Shown one piece after another: positions 1 to 12,400 of a stretch of DNA of 64,000 nucleotides. Under the pieces are notes generated by a model. The model searched no databases. It was not told where the DNA came from and worked only from the letters and a program-made list of their open reading frames with translations. The stretch covers positions 27,156,499 through 27,220,498 of the forward strand of contig CM017563.1 of the NCBI GenBank assembly GCA_007844125.1, given 5' to 3'. The translations under genes were made by a program, and so were the position numbers. Numbering within the stretch: the stretch's first letter is position 1; every line of letters starts with the position of its first letter. The stretch is from Sinonovacula constricta. Taxonomy: Eukaryota > Mollusca > Bivalvia > Cardiida > Solecurtidae.

Positions 1-3000
1 AATAGATGTAACATGTCCAAGTCACAGAAATAGATGTAACATGTCCAGCCCCACAAATAGATGTAACATGTCCAGTCCCACAAAAATAGATGTTACATGT
101 CCAGGTCACAGAAATAGATGTAACATGTCCAGCTCACAAAAATAGATGTAACCTGTCCAGTCCCACACAAATAGATGTAACATGTCCAGCCCACACAAAT
201 AGATGTAACATGTCCAGCCCACACAAATAGATGTAACATGTCCAGTCCCACAAAAATAGATGTAACCTGTCCAGTCCCACACAAATAGATGTAACATGTC
301 CAGTCCCACAAATAGATGTAACATGTCCAGGTCACAGAAATAGATGTAACATGTCCAGTCCCACACAAATAGATGTTACATGTCCAGTCCCACAAATATA
401 GATGTAACATGTCCAGTCCCACTCAAATAGATGTAACATGTCCAGTCCCACAAAAATAGATGTAACATGTCCAGCCCCACAAAAATAGAAGTAACATGTC
501 CAGGTCACAAAAATAGATGTAACATGTCCAGTCCCACACAAATAGATGTAACATGTCCAGTCCTACAAAAATAGATGTAACATGTCCAGTCCCACACAAA
601 TAGATGTAACATGTCCAGGTCACAGAAATAGATGTAACATGTCCAGCCCCACAAAAATAGAAGTAACATGTCCAGGTCACAGAAATAGATGTAACATGTC
701 CAGCCCCACAAATAGATGTAACATGTCCAGCCCCACAAATAGATGTAACATGTCCAGGTCACAGAAATAGATGTAACATGTCCAGCCCCACAAAAATAGA
801 AGTAACATGTCCAGGTCACAGAAATAGATGTAACATGTCCAGCCCCACAAAAATAGAAGTAACATGACCAGGTCACAGAAATAGATGTAACATGTCCAGC
901 CCCACAAATAGATGTAACATGTCCAGCCCCACAAATAGATGTAACATGTCCAGTCCCACAAAAATAGATGTAACATGTCCAGCCTCACAAAAATAGATGT
1001 AACATGTCCAGCTCACAGAAATAGATGTAACATGTCCAGGCCCACAAATAGATGTAACATGTCCAGTCCCACAAAAATAGATGTAACATGTCTAGCCAAC
1101 AAATAGATGTAACATGTCCAGTCACACAAATAGATGTAACATGTCCAGGTCACAGAAATAGATGTTACATGTCCAGTCCCACAAATAGATGTAACATGTC
1201 CAGCCCCACAAATAGATGTAACATGTCCAGTCCCACAAAAATAGATGTAACACGTTCAGTCCCACAAAAATAGATGTAACATGTCCAGCCTCACAAAAAT
1301 AGATGTAACATGTCCAAGTCACAGAAATAGATGTAACATGTCCAGCCCCACAAATAGATGTAACATGTCCAGTCCCACAAAAATAGATGTTACATGTCCA
1401 GGTCACAGAAATAGATGTAACATGTCCAGCTCACAAAAATAGATAAAACATGTCCAGCCCACACAAATAGATGCAACATGTCCAGCCCACACAAATAGAT
1501 GTAGCATGTCCAGTCCCACAAATAGATGTAACATGTCCAGCCCACAAAAAGATGTAACATGTCCAGCCCCACAAATAGATGCAACATGTCCAGCCCACAA
1601 ATAGATGTAACATGTCCAGTCCCACAAATAGTTGTAACATGTCCAGTCCCACAAAAATAGATGTAACATGTCCAGTCCCACAAATAGATGTAACATGTCC
1701 AGTCCCACACAAATAGATGTAACATGTCCAGCCCACACAAATAGATGTAACATGTCCAGCCCACACAAATAGATGTAACATGTCCAGTCCCACAAATAGA
1801 TGTAACATGTCCAGTCCCACACAAATAGATGTAACATGTCCAGTCCCACACAAATAGATGTAACATGTCCAGTCCCACACAAATAGATGTAACATGTCCA
1901 GTCCCACAAATATAGATGTAACATGTCCAGTCCCACAGAAATAGATGTAACATGTCCAGCCCCACAAATAGATGTAACATGTCCAGCCCACAAAAATAGA
2001 AGTAACATGTCCAGGTCACAGAAATAGATGTAACATGTCCAGGTCACAGAAATAGATGTAACATGTCCAGTCCCACACAAATAGAAGTAACATGTCCAGT
2101 CCCACACAAATAGATGTAACATGTCCAGCCCACAAAAATAGATGTAACATGTCCAGCCCCACAAATATAGATGTAACATGTCCAGTCCCACAGAAATAGA
2201 TGTAACATGTCCAGCCCCACAAATAGATGTAACATGTCCAGCCCACAAAAATAGATGTAACATGTCCAGCCCCACAAATATAGATGTAACATGTCCAGTC
2301 CCACAGAAATAGATGTAACATGTCCAGCCCCACAAATAGATGTAACATGTCCAGCCCACAAAAATAGAAGTAACATGTCCAGGTCACAGAAATAGATGTA
2401 ACATGTCCAGTCCCACACAAATAGAAGTAACATGTCCAGCCCACACAAATAGATGTAACATGTCTAGCCAACAAATAGATGTAACATGTCCAGGTCACAG
2501 AAATAGATGTAACATGTCCAGCCCCACACAAATAGATGTAACATGTCCAGCCCACACAAATAGATGTAACATGTCCAGTCCAACACAAATAGATGTAACA
2601 TGTCCAGCCCCACAAATAGATGTAACATGTCCAGCCCACAAAAATAGAAGTAACATGTCCAGCCCACAGAAATAGATGTAACATGTCCAGCCCCACAAAT
2701 AGATGTAACATGTCCAGTCCCACAGAAATAGATGTAACATGTCCAGCCCCACAATTAGATGTAACCTGTCCAGTCCCACAAATAGATGTAACATGTCCAG
2801 CCCACAAAAATAGATGTTACATGTCTAGTCCCACAAATATAGATGTAACATGTCCAGTCCCACAGAAATAGATGTAACATGTCCAGCCCCACAAATAGAT
2901 GTAACATGTCCAGCCCACAAAAATAGAAGTAACATGTCCAGGTCACAGAAATAGATGTAACATGTCCAGTCCCACACAAATAGATGTAACATGTCCAGTC

Positions 3001-5855
3001 CCACACAAATAGATGCAACATGTCCAGTCCCACACAAATAGATGTAACATGTCTAGCCAACAAATAGATGTAACATGTCCAGGTCACAGAAATAGATGTA
3101 ACATGTCCAGTCCCACAAATATAGATGTAACATGTCCAGTCCCACACAAATAGATGTAACATGTCCATTCCCACAAATAGATGTAACATGTCCAGTCCCA
3201 CACAAATAGATGTAACATGTCCAGTCCCACACAAATAGATGTAACATGTCCAGTCCCACAGAAATAGATGTAACATGTCCAGTCCCACAGAAATAGATGT
3301 AACATGTCCAGCCCCACAAATAGATGTAACCTGTCCAGTCCCACACAAATAGATGTAACATGTCCAGCCCACAAAAATAGATGTAACATGTCCAGCCCCA
3401 CAAATAGATGCAACATGTCCAGCCCACAAATAGATGTAACATGTCCAGCCCACACAAATAGATGCAACATGTCCAGTCCCACAAATAGTTGTAACATGTC
3501 CAGTCCCACAAAAATAGATGTAACATGTCCAGTCCCACACAAATAGATGTAACATGTCCAGTCCCACAAATATAGATGTAACATGTCCAGTCCCACACAA
3601 ATAGATGTAACATGTCCATTCCCACAAAAATAGATGTAACATGTCCAGCCCCACAAAATAGATGTAAGATGTCCAGCTCACAGAAATAGATGTAACATGT
3701 CCAGCCCCACAAATAGATGTAACATTTCCAGCCCACAAAAATAGAAGTAACATGTCCAGCCCACACAAATAGATGCAACATGTCCAGTCCCACACAAATA
3801 GATGTAACATGTCTAGCCAACAAATAGATGTAACATGTCCAGGTCACAGAAATAGATGTAACATGTCCAGCCCACACAAATAGATGTAACATGTCCAGCC
3901 CACACAAATAGATGTAACATGTCCAGTCCCACAGAAATAGATGTAACATGTCCAGTCCCACAGAAATAGATGTAACATGTCCAGCCCACAAATAGATGTA
4001 ACATGTCCAGTCCCACAGAAATAGATGTAACATGTCCAGTCCCACAGAAATAGATGTAACATGTCCAGCCCACACAAATAGATGTAACATGTCCAGTCCC
4101 ACAGAAATAGATGTAACATGTCCAGCCCACACAAATAGATGTAACATGTCCAGTCCCACAGAAATAGATGTAACATGTCCAGTCCCACAGAAATAGATGT
4201 AACATGTCCAGTCCCACAGAAATAGATGTAACATGTCCAGTCCCACAGAAATAGATGTAACATGTCCAGCCCACACAAATAGATGTAACATGTCCAGTCC
4301 CACAGAAATAGATGTAACATGTCCAGCCCACACAAATAGATGTAACATGTCCAGTCCCACAAATAGATGTAACATGTCCAGTCCCACAGAAATAGATGTA
4401 ACATGTCCAGTCCCACAGAAATAGATGTAACATGTCCAGCCCCACAAATAGATGTAACATGTCCAGCTCACAGAAATAGATGTAACATGTCCAGCCCACA
4501 GAAATAGATGTAACATGTCCAGCCCCACAAATAGATGTAACATGTCCAGCCCCACAAATAGATGTAACATGTCCAGCCCCACAAATAGATGTAACATGTC
4601 CAACCCACAAAAATAGATGTAACATGTCCAGCCCACAAAAATAGATGTAACATGTCCAGCTCACAGAAATAGATGTAACATGTCCAGCCCACAGAAATAG
4701 ATGTAACATGTCCAGCCCCACAAATAGATGTATCATGTCCAGCTCACAGAAATAGATGTAACATGTCCAGCTCACAAAAAAAATGTAACATGTCCAGTCC
4801 CACAAAAAAAAATGTAACATGTCCATGAAACACAAATAGATTTACCATTGCCAGCGCCACAAAAATACATGTTAAAGTCCCTCCCCAGAAAATAGATGTA
4901 ACATGTCCAACTCACAGAAATAGATGTAACATGTCCAGCCCACAAAATAGATGTTACATGTCAAGCCCACAAAATAGATTTAACATGTCCAGCCTATAAA
5001 CTATATGTAACATGTCCAGCCACACAAAAAAAGATATAACATGTCCAGACAACAAAAACAAAAGTAACATATCCAGCCCACAAACTAGATGTTACATGTC
5101 CAGCCCACAAAAATAGATGTAACATGTCCAGCCCACACAAATAGATGTAACATGTCCAGCCCACAAAAATAGATGTAACATGTCCAGCCCACAAAAATAG
5201 ATGTAACATGTCCAGCCCACAAAAATAGATGTAACAAGTCCAGCCCCACAAATAGATGTAATATGTCCAGCCCATAAAACAGAAGTAACATTTCCAGCCC
5301 ACGAAATAGATGTAACATTTCCAGCCCACAAAAACCGATGTAACATTTCCAGCCCACGAAATAGATGTAACATGTCCAGTCCACAAAAACAGAAGTAACA
5401 TGTCCAGCCCACAAAAACAGAAGTAACATGTCCAGCCCAAACAAATCGATATAACATGTCCAGACCATAAAAACAGATGTATTATGTCCTCTTCACACAA
5501 ATAGGTGTAACATGTCCAGCCCCAAAATAAATAGACATGGCATGTCCAGCCCACACAAACAGATTTAACATGCCCAGCGCCACAAAAATAGATGTAACAT
5601 GTCCAGCCCACACAAAAACATTTAACATGCCCAGCGCCACAAAAATACATGTAACATGTCCAGCCCACACAAACAGATTTAACATGCCCAGCGCCACAAA
5701 AATAGTTGTAACATGTCCAGTCCACCCAAATAGATGTTACATATCTAGCCCACCCAAAAAAGATTTAACATGGCCAGCCGACACAAATAGATGTAACATG
5801 TACAGCCTCCACAGCTAAATTTAACTTATCTAGCCCCACAAAGATAGCTGTAACA
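1..5855. repeat. Satellite array, ~28-bp unit (about 200 copies)
   Basis: Head-to-tail units of 27-29 bp run from the window edge. The constant core is ATAGATGTAACATGTCCAG, followed by a variable joint such as TCCCACAAA, GCCCACAAA or GTCACAGAA. Units 1-4,800 are very alike. From about 4,800 to 5,850 they decay and gain TTTAACATG and GCGCCAC variants, as expected at an array edge. The unit contains no stop in most minus-strand frames, which creates long spurious open frames. The array lies in the intron after the 7.8-kb exon of the cyclase gene. No promoter or gene was seen in it. Confidence 0.95.
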
Positions 5856-6284
5856 TGTTATGTACAGAAGTACCCCAGCGTTTAAGGGGGTACGCTAGTC
5901 AAGTTATGGGTTGTTTACCGTTGTGTTTTTTGATGACGTAGCATTCGCGTAACTGCTAGAAAGAAAAGGGATCATGCTGAAAAGCTCATTTGTTTAGTTT
6001 TAACTGGGTTTCGAGAATGTTCTGGGTTTCGTGAATGTTCTAGAAATTCTTTAGGTCTATATAAGTGCTTGTTAGTCCATTTAAAGCAAGTATGGATGGA
6101 CATAAAGTTTAGACATATAGTTTAGAATACTTGCAGCTTCTATATTAAATCTTTCTGCGTTAGAACTTACGTAGACTTTATTGTACTAGTTTGTTGCTGG
6201 CTTGTTCTTTCTGTTACACCATTTCGTCGTTTAGTAAACGTGCCATTTTATAAATAAACTTATATAGCGACACCGGTCGTAACA
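5856..6284 (+). mobile_element. Solo LTR (429 bp) inserted in the 28-bp satellite
   Basis: The element starts TGTTATGTACAG and ends CGGTCGTAACA, with inverted ends TGTTA/TAACA. It is flanked by AACA on both sides (5,852-5,855 and 6,285-6,288), consistent with a 4-bp target duplication. Removing it and one AACA restores an uninterrupted satellite unit. Inside are a promoter-like region (heat-shock element 6,033-6,045, TATA box at 6,057-6,066) and a poly(A) signal AATAAA at 6,253-6,258. No internal retroelement coding sequence is present, so this is a solo LTR left by recombination. The family is not identified; a 4-bp duplication fits several LTR families. Confidence 0.8.
6005..6066 (+). promoter_or_regulatory. 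Heat-shock element and TATA box in the solo LTR
   Basis: A 19-bp sequence, TGGGTTTCGNGAATGTTCT, is present twice in tandem (6,005-6,023 and 6,023-6,041). The second copy forms GAATGTTCTAGAA at 6,033-6,045, which is three alternating GAA/TTC pentamers, the minimal binding site of heat-shock factor. A fourth pair (GAATGTTC) lies at 6,015-6,022. A TATA box, TCTATATAAG, begins 12 bp further on. Spacing and order are those of a heat-inducible RNA polymerase II promoter. Activity is inferred, not shown. Confidence 0.65.
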
Positions 6285-6655
6285 AACATGTCCAGCCCCT
6301 CAAAAATAGGTTAAACATGTCCAGCCCACACAAACAGATGTGATATGTACATCCCCACAAAGATAGATGTAACATGTCAAGCCCACTCACAAATAGATGT
6401 AGAATGTCCAGACCCACAAATATAGGTGTTACATGTCTAAGCCCCACATAGATGGATATAACATGTCCATCCCCACAAAGACAGATGAAACATGACCAGT
6501 TCACACACAAATAGATGTAACATGTGTAACATGTACAGCCTCAACAGCTAGATGTAACATGCTCAGCTGCCACAGTTAGATGTTACATGTTCAACCCCCA
6601 AATAGATGTAACATGTGCTGCCCCCACAAATAGATGTAACATGTCCATTCTGAAA
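6285..6655. repeat. Decayed continuation of the ~28-bp satellite
   Basis: After the solo LTR, diverged units with AGATGTAACATGTCCA-like cores continue to about 6,650. Spacing is irregular and several carry CAGATGTGAT or TAGATGTTACATGTTC changes. This is the old edge of the 28-bp array; the LTR split it. Confidence 0.85.
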
Positions 6656-7680
6656 GTAAACTATGCATTTCCACCCCGATACCATCGCCACTAGAGTGAA
6701 ACAGTCAACCATTTCCTCCCACAAACTCTCGCTACAAGCGTGCTACAATCAAACATACCCACCTAGGTACCATCGCTTTAAGAATGCTACATGCAGCCAT
6801 GCATTCCCACCTTAATACCATCAATACGAGCGTGCAATAGTCAACCATTCCCACCTACATACCCTCGGTACCAACGTGCTGCAGTCAGCATTCCCACCTA
6901 GATACTATCGCTACATTTGTGCTAGAGTCAACCATGCATTCCCACCTAGATACTATCGCTACATTTGTGCTAGAGTCAACCATGCATTCCCACCTAGATA
7001 CTATCGCCACAATTATGCTAGAGTCAGCCATGCATTCCCACCTAGTTACCATCGCTACAAGTGTGCTAGAGTCAACCATGCATTCCCACCTAGATACTAT
7101 CGCTACATTTGTGCTAGAGTCAACCATGCATTCCCACCTAGATACTATCGCCACAATTATGATAGAGTCAGCCATGCATTCCCACCTAGTTACCATCGCT
7201 ACAATTGTGCTAGATTCAGCCATGCATTCCCACCTAGTTACCATCGCTACAATTGTGCTAGATTTAGCCATGCATTCCCACCTAGTTACCATCGCTACAA
7301 TTGTGCTAGATTTAGCCATGCATTCCCACCTAGTTACCATCGCTACAATTGTGCTAGATTCAGCCATGCATTCCCACCTAGTTACCATCGCTACAATTGT
7401 GCTAGAGTCTGCCATGCATTCCCACCTAGTTACCATCGCTACAATTGTGCTAGAGTCAGCCATGCATCCCCACCTAGATACCATCGCTACAATTGTGCTA
7501 GATTCAACCATGCATTCCCACATAGATATCATCACTACAATTGTGCTAGATTCAACCATGCATTCCCACTTAGATACCATCGCTACAATTATGCTAGATT
7601 TGACCTTGCATTCCCACCTAGATACCATCGCTATAATTGTGATAGATTCAACCATGCATTCCCACCTAGACACAATCGGG
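6656..7680. repeat. Satellite array, 48-bp unit (about 21 copies)
   Basis: Units of 48 bp share CATGCATTCCCACCTAGATA, then CCATCGCTACAATTGTGCTA, then GAGTCAAC. The first four copies (6,656-6,876) are degenerate and the remainder are highly similar. Some neighbours form two-unit patterns (CTACATTTGTG beside CCACAATTATG). Because 48 is a multiple of three, two plus-strand frames and one minus-strand frame stay open for about 260-300 codons and give a 16-residue repeat. No start context, splice signal or known domain supports translation. The array stops 100 nt from a cyclase exon. Confidence 0.93.
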
Positions 7681-7780
7681 TAAAGCTTATAAAATTATTA
7701 TTCAGGTCATTATGGGCTTTCCAAGGTGACCTTGGTAACAAGGAATATAACTTGAAAACAGTAAGTGTATAATTTATTAC

Positions 7781-7852
7781 CCTTATAAGGTCAGTCAGCA
7801 GAGATACTTTAAAATCCCAGTCCAATTTGATATCCTTATTGTGGAGCACATC
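7781..7852 (-). CDS. Receptor guanylyl cyclase exon: kinase-homology domain, alpha-D/alpha-E
   Basis: The acceptor tttttgtttcag precedes 7,852 and the donor gtaataaa follows 7,781. The exon is 72 nt (24 codons), phase 0 at both ends. It encodes DVLHNKDIKLDWDFKV then SLLTDLIR. The L-D-W-x-F-x-x-S-L-x-x-D-I signature is highly typical of the kinase-homology domain of membrane guanylyl cyclases and follows the S-L-E of the preceding exon naturally. The next expected residues (G-M-x-Y-L-H) would be in an exon left of position 1, because 1-7,680 is satellite and LTR sequence. The exon sits between a 48-bp satellite 100 nt away and a 16-kb satellite 1.6 kb away. Confidence 0.87.
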
Positions 7853-9469
7853 CTGAAACAAAAAGACAGTACTTAGAATAAAATATACGGAGAGGCCTAG
7901 TCCAGAGCTCATAATTGGTCGGCAAGAAAAATAACAACTTTACTTTTACTTAGCTTATACAATGTAAATCTAGTGTATTTCCGGATCCATAAAAACGATT
8001 CTGTATTAATATTTATATTTTTATTGCCAAAACTATACATTAATTTTTGTTCAGACCTTGTGTGTGTTAAAGAATCGATATAGTTTTAAATGTATACTAG
8101 AAAAAAGATATGAAGTCAGTTGGTAACACAATCTAAACGTCTTTTCTATATATGCACAAAGTATGATTTAGCTTTTTTAATAGAATCAAATACTGTTAAT
8201 TCGTCAGTGTCATTTTCAATTGCGGAATTAAATATGTGATTTATAAACGGGGTATACAATTATCGGCGCCTAATGGAAAAGGAATCGACCAGACAGGACA
8301 CCTCTTTGTGGCGAAACCTTTCCCCCTTCATGTAAATGTATGCATGCGTTCTTAGCAATAAAATGTATAATTTTTTACCAAACCTGTACGACGGAAGGCT
8401 GAACATTGCATACATTCATTTAGACCTTTCCTGTGCAAACCATTCCAAACGAAGACAGTGCAAGTTTGTCAATAATGGCATTACCAAAAGAATCTTTATC
8501 ACGTCTGTTACACGCTTTTCAGGAAGTGGACAGAGAACTGGCAGTCAAACATCTAAAGTCCAGACTGTGCCACAAAGGTGAGACTTAGGACACGAGAACG
8601 TCCAACCGCACACAATCCAAGACGGCGAATCCCGTCAAAATGTGGCAGATAAGCTGAGAGCAGGTCCGAGGACGAAGAAATAAGGAAAACCGGAGCCAAA
8701 GTACCAGGTCAACACGTTCATGAATGCGATGAACGCAGCCTGATCAGGAAGGAAATCTGTAAATGTGAACATTTCCGATTGCAGTGTCTTCTCCGATCAG
8801 TGTATGCCATGGTACTATCTCCAGATAATTAACTCTCTTGGCAGTCAGTAAAAACCAAGGACCTTCCAAACCGAAAGCCATCCAAACCGAGGGCTTTCCA
8901 TAAGAAATAAGGTGTCCCTTAGAACACGTTCTGTTAGCTGCGCAAACGCACATCGTCTATTTGTTATAATTCATGGAAAAGTCCTATGGATGGCACCATG
9001 CTTTTTCCTCTTCTAAATGAAACAGTTCGGCATTGCTTATTACTCCACACGCTTTATTATCATTAACAACTAATGTTCCCTTTTCGCCTTTTTTCATTCT
9101 ACAACCATGACTATCAACGTGTATGTAACAATTAAGAGTATTTTAGGGATGTTGGTCTTTCGACGTCGCTCTTGCATTTCGTGGGCCGCTGTGAACTTAA
9201 ACAGCGTCATTGACAGAATTGGCATCCCATAAACTGCACCTTTTGCACATTTGCACATGTTTTTTACATACATTTATCACAATTCAAGACATGACAATCA
9301 AATATTAACTGTCGACTATGCCATGGAATTTCAGTTACTTCATATTGCGTTTTGCTGTGGGCTAATAGTTCTTTCTCATTATTTTAGTTTTTATGTACTT
9401 TTCATGAAAAAAAAACCTTATTTTTTTCAAACGAACAACGTGTTAAACAAACATTTGGAGATTCCATGA
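7853..9469. other. Intron sequence without recognised repeats
   Basis: Unique-looking intron between the 7.8-kb exon and the 44-bp satellite. Apart from one short plus-strand open frame at 8,475 nothing recognisable was found. Base composition is AT-rich up to about 8,260 and more balanced between 8,280 and 8,960. Confidence 0.6.
8475..8588 (+). CDS. Short open frame of unknown significance
   Basis: A 37-codon frame begins MALPKESLSRLLHAFQEV and is followed in frame by DRELAVKHLKSRLCHKG before TAG. A potential splice donor (AAAG then gtgaga) lies at 8,575-8,581, so it could be a first exon. The composition is protein-like: amphipathic, leucine- and charge-rich. It lies antisense inside a cyclase intron. 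No family is recognised, and no downstream plus-strand exon was found before the satellite. It may be transposon debris or chance. Confidence 0.2.
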   Translation: MALPKESLSRLLHAFQEVDRELAVKHLKSRLCHKGET

Positions 9470-12400
9470 GGGCAATGTTATGTACCCATACAAGAGAGTG
9501 TGGTAGGCTGTGTTGTCCTCTTCATGTGCCCATATGGGAGAGTGTGGTGGGCAGTGTTGCTCTTATCGTGTACACATAACGGAGAGTGTGGTGGGCTGTG
9601 TTGCTTTCATCATGTACACATAACGGAGAGTGTGGTGGGCTGTGTTGCTTTCATCATGTACACATAACGGAGAGAGTGGTGGGCTGTGTTGCTCTCATCG
9701 TGTACACATAACGGAGAGTGTGGTGGGCCGAGTTACTCTTATCATGTACACTTAACGCAGATGTGGTGGGCATTGTTCCCCTCATCATGTACACATAACG
9801 GAGAGAGTGGTGGGCTGTGTTGCTCTCATCGTGTACGCATAACGGAGAGAGTGGCGGGCTGTGTTGCTCTCTTCGTGTACACATAACGGAGAGTGTGGTG
9901 GGCAGAGTTACTCTCATCATGTACACTTAACGCAGATGTGGTGGGCATTGTTTCTCTCATCATGTACACATAACGGAGAGAGTGGTGGGCTGTATTGCTC
10001 TCATCATGTACACATAACGTAGTGAGTGGTGGGCTGTGTTCCTCTCATCGTGTACGCATAACGGAGGGTGTGGTGGGCAGTGTTGTTCTCATCGTGTACA
10101 CATAACGGAGAGTGTGGTGGGCAGTGTTGCTCTCATCATGTACACATAACGGAGTGAGTGGTGGGCTGTGTTGCTCTCATCGTGTACGCATAACGGAGAG
10201 TGTGGTGGGCAGTGTTGCTCTCATCGTGTACGCATAACGGAGAGTGTGGTGGGCAGTGTTGCTCTCATCGTGTACACATAACGGAGAGTGTGGTGGGCAG
10301 TGTTGCTCTCATCATGTACACATAACGGAGTGAGTGGTGGGCTGTGTTGCTCTCATCGTGTACGCGTAACGGAGAGTGTGGTGGGCAGTGTTGCTCTCAT
10401 CGTGTACGCATAACGGAGAGTGTGGTGGGCAGTGTTGCTCTCATCGTGTACACATAACGGAGAGTGTGGTGGGCAGAGTTACTCTCATCATGTACACTTA
10501 ACGCAGATGTGGTGGGCATTGTTTCTCTCATCATGTACACATAACGGAGAGAGTGGTGGGCTGTATTGCTCTCATCATGCACACATAACGGAGTGAGTGG
10601 TGGGCTGTGTTGCTCTCATCGTGTACGCATAACGGAGAGTGTGGTGGGCAGTGTTGCTCTCATCGTGTACACATAACGGAGAGTGTGGTGGGCAGAGTTA
10701 CTCTCATCATGTACACTTAACGCAGCTGTGGTGGGCAATGTTGCTCTCATCGTGTACTCATAACGGAGAGAGTGTGGTGGGCAGTGTTGCTCTCATTGTG
10801 TACACATAACGGAGAGGGTGATGGGCAGTGTTGCTCTCATCGTGTACGCATAACGGAGAGGGTGGTGGGCAGTGTTGCTCTAATCATATACACATTACGG
10901 AGAGAGTGTGGTGGGCAGTGTTGCTCTACTCGTGTACCATAACAGAGAGTGTGGTGGGCAGTGTTGCTCTCATCATGTACACATAACGGAGAGGGTGGTG
11001 ACAGTATTGCTATCATCATGTACAGATAACGGAAAGGGTTTGATGGGCAGTATTACTCTCATCATGTACACATTTGGCGGAGAGTGTGGTGGGCAGTGTT
11101 GCTCTAATCAAATACACATTACGGAAAGAGTGTGGTGGGCAGTGTTGCTCTCATCGTGTACACATAACGGAGAATGTGGTGGGCAGTGTTGCTCTCATCA
11201 TGTACCATAACAGAGGCTGTGGTGGGAAGTGTTGCTCTTATCATGTACACATGACGGAAAGAGTGTGGTGGGCAGTGTTGCTCTCATCATCTACCATAAC
11301 AGAGAGTGTAGTGGGCAGTGTTGCTCTCATCATGTACACATAACAGAGGGTGTGGTGGGAAGTGTTGCTCTTATCATGTACAAATAACGGACATAGTGTG
11401 GGGGCAGTGTTGCTCTCATCATGTACCATAACAGAGGGTGTGGTGGGAAGTGTTGCTCTTATCATGTACAAATAACGGAAAGAGTGTGGTGGGCAGTATT
11501 GCTCTCATCATGTACCATAACAGAGAGTGTGGTGGGCAGTGTTGCTCTCATCATGTATACATAACGGAGAGACTGTGGTGGGCAGTGTTGCTCTCATCAT
11601 GTACCATAACAGAGAGTGTGGTGGGCAGTGTTGCTCTCATCATGTACCATAACAGAGAGTGTGGTGGGCAGTGTTGCTCTCATCATGTACCATAACAGAG
11701 AGTGTAGTGGGCAGTGTTGCTCTCATCATGTACACATAACAGAGGGTGTGGTGGGAAGTGTTGCTCTTATCATGTACAAATAACGGACATAGTGTGGGGG
11801 CAGTGTTGCTCTCATCATGTACCATAACAGAGGGTGTGGTGGGAAGGGTTGCTCTTATCATGTACAAATAACGGAAAGAGTGTGGTGGGCAGTATTGCTC
11901 TCATCATGTACCATAACAGAGAGTGTGGTGGGCAGTGTTGCTCTCATCATGTATACATAACGGAGAGACTGTGGTGGGCAGTGTTGCTCTCATCATGTAC
12001 CATAACAGAGAGTGTGGTGGGCAGTGTTGCTTTCATCATGTACCATAACAGAGAGTGTGGTGGGCAGTGTTGCTCTCATCATGTACACATAACGGAGAGT
12101 GTGGTGGGCTGTGTTGCTCTCATCATGTACACATAACGGAGAGTGTGCTAAGTAATGTTGCTCTCATCATGTACCATAACAGAGAGTGTGGTGGGCAGTG
12201 TTGCTCTCATCGTGTACGCATAACGGAGAGTGTGGTGGGCTGTGTTGCTCTCATCGTGTACACATAACGGAGAGTGTGGTGGGCAGTGTTGCTCTCATCA
12301 TGTACACATAACGGAGAGTGTGGTGGGCAGTGTTGCTCTCATCATGTACACATAACGGAGTGAGTGGTGGGCTGTGTTGCTCTCATCGTGTACGCGTAAC

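Noticed and set aside
1..4836. Long minus-strand open frames (up to 527 codons) in the 28-bp satellite
   Set aside because: They only cycle the repeat through three frames; no stop exists in the unit, and there is no start, splice or domain evidence.
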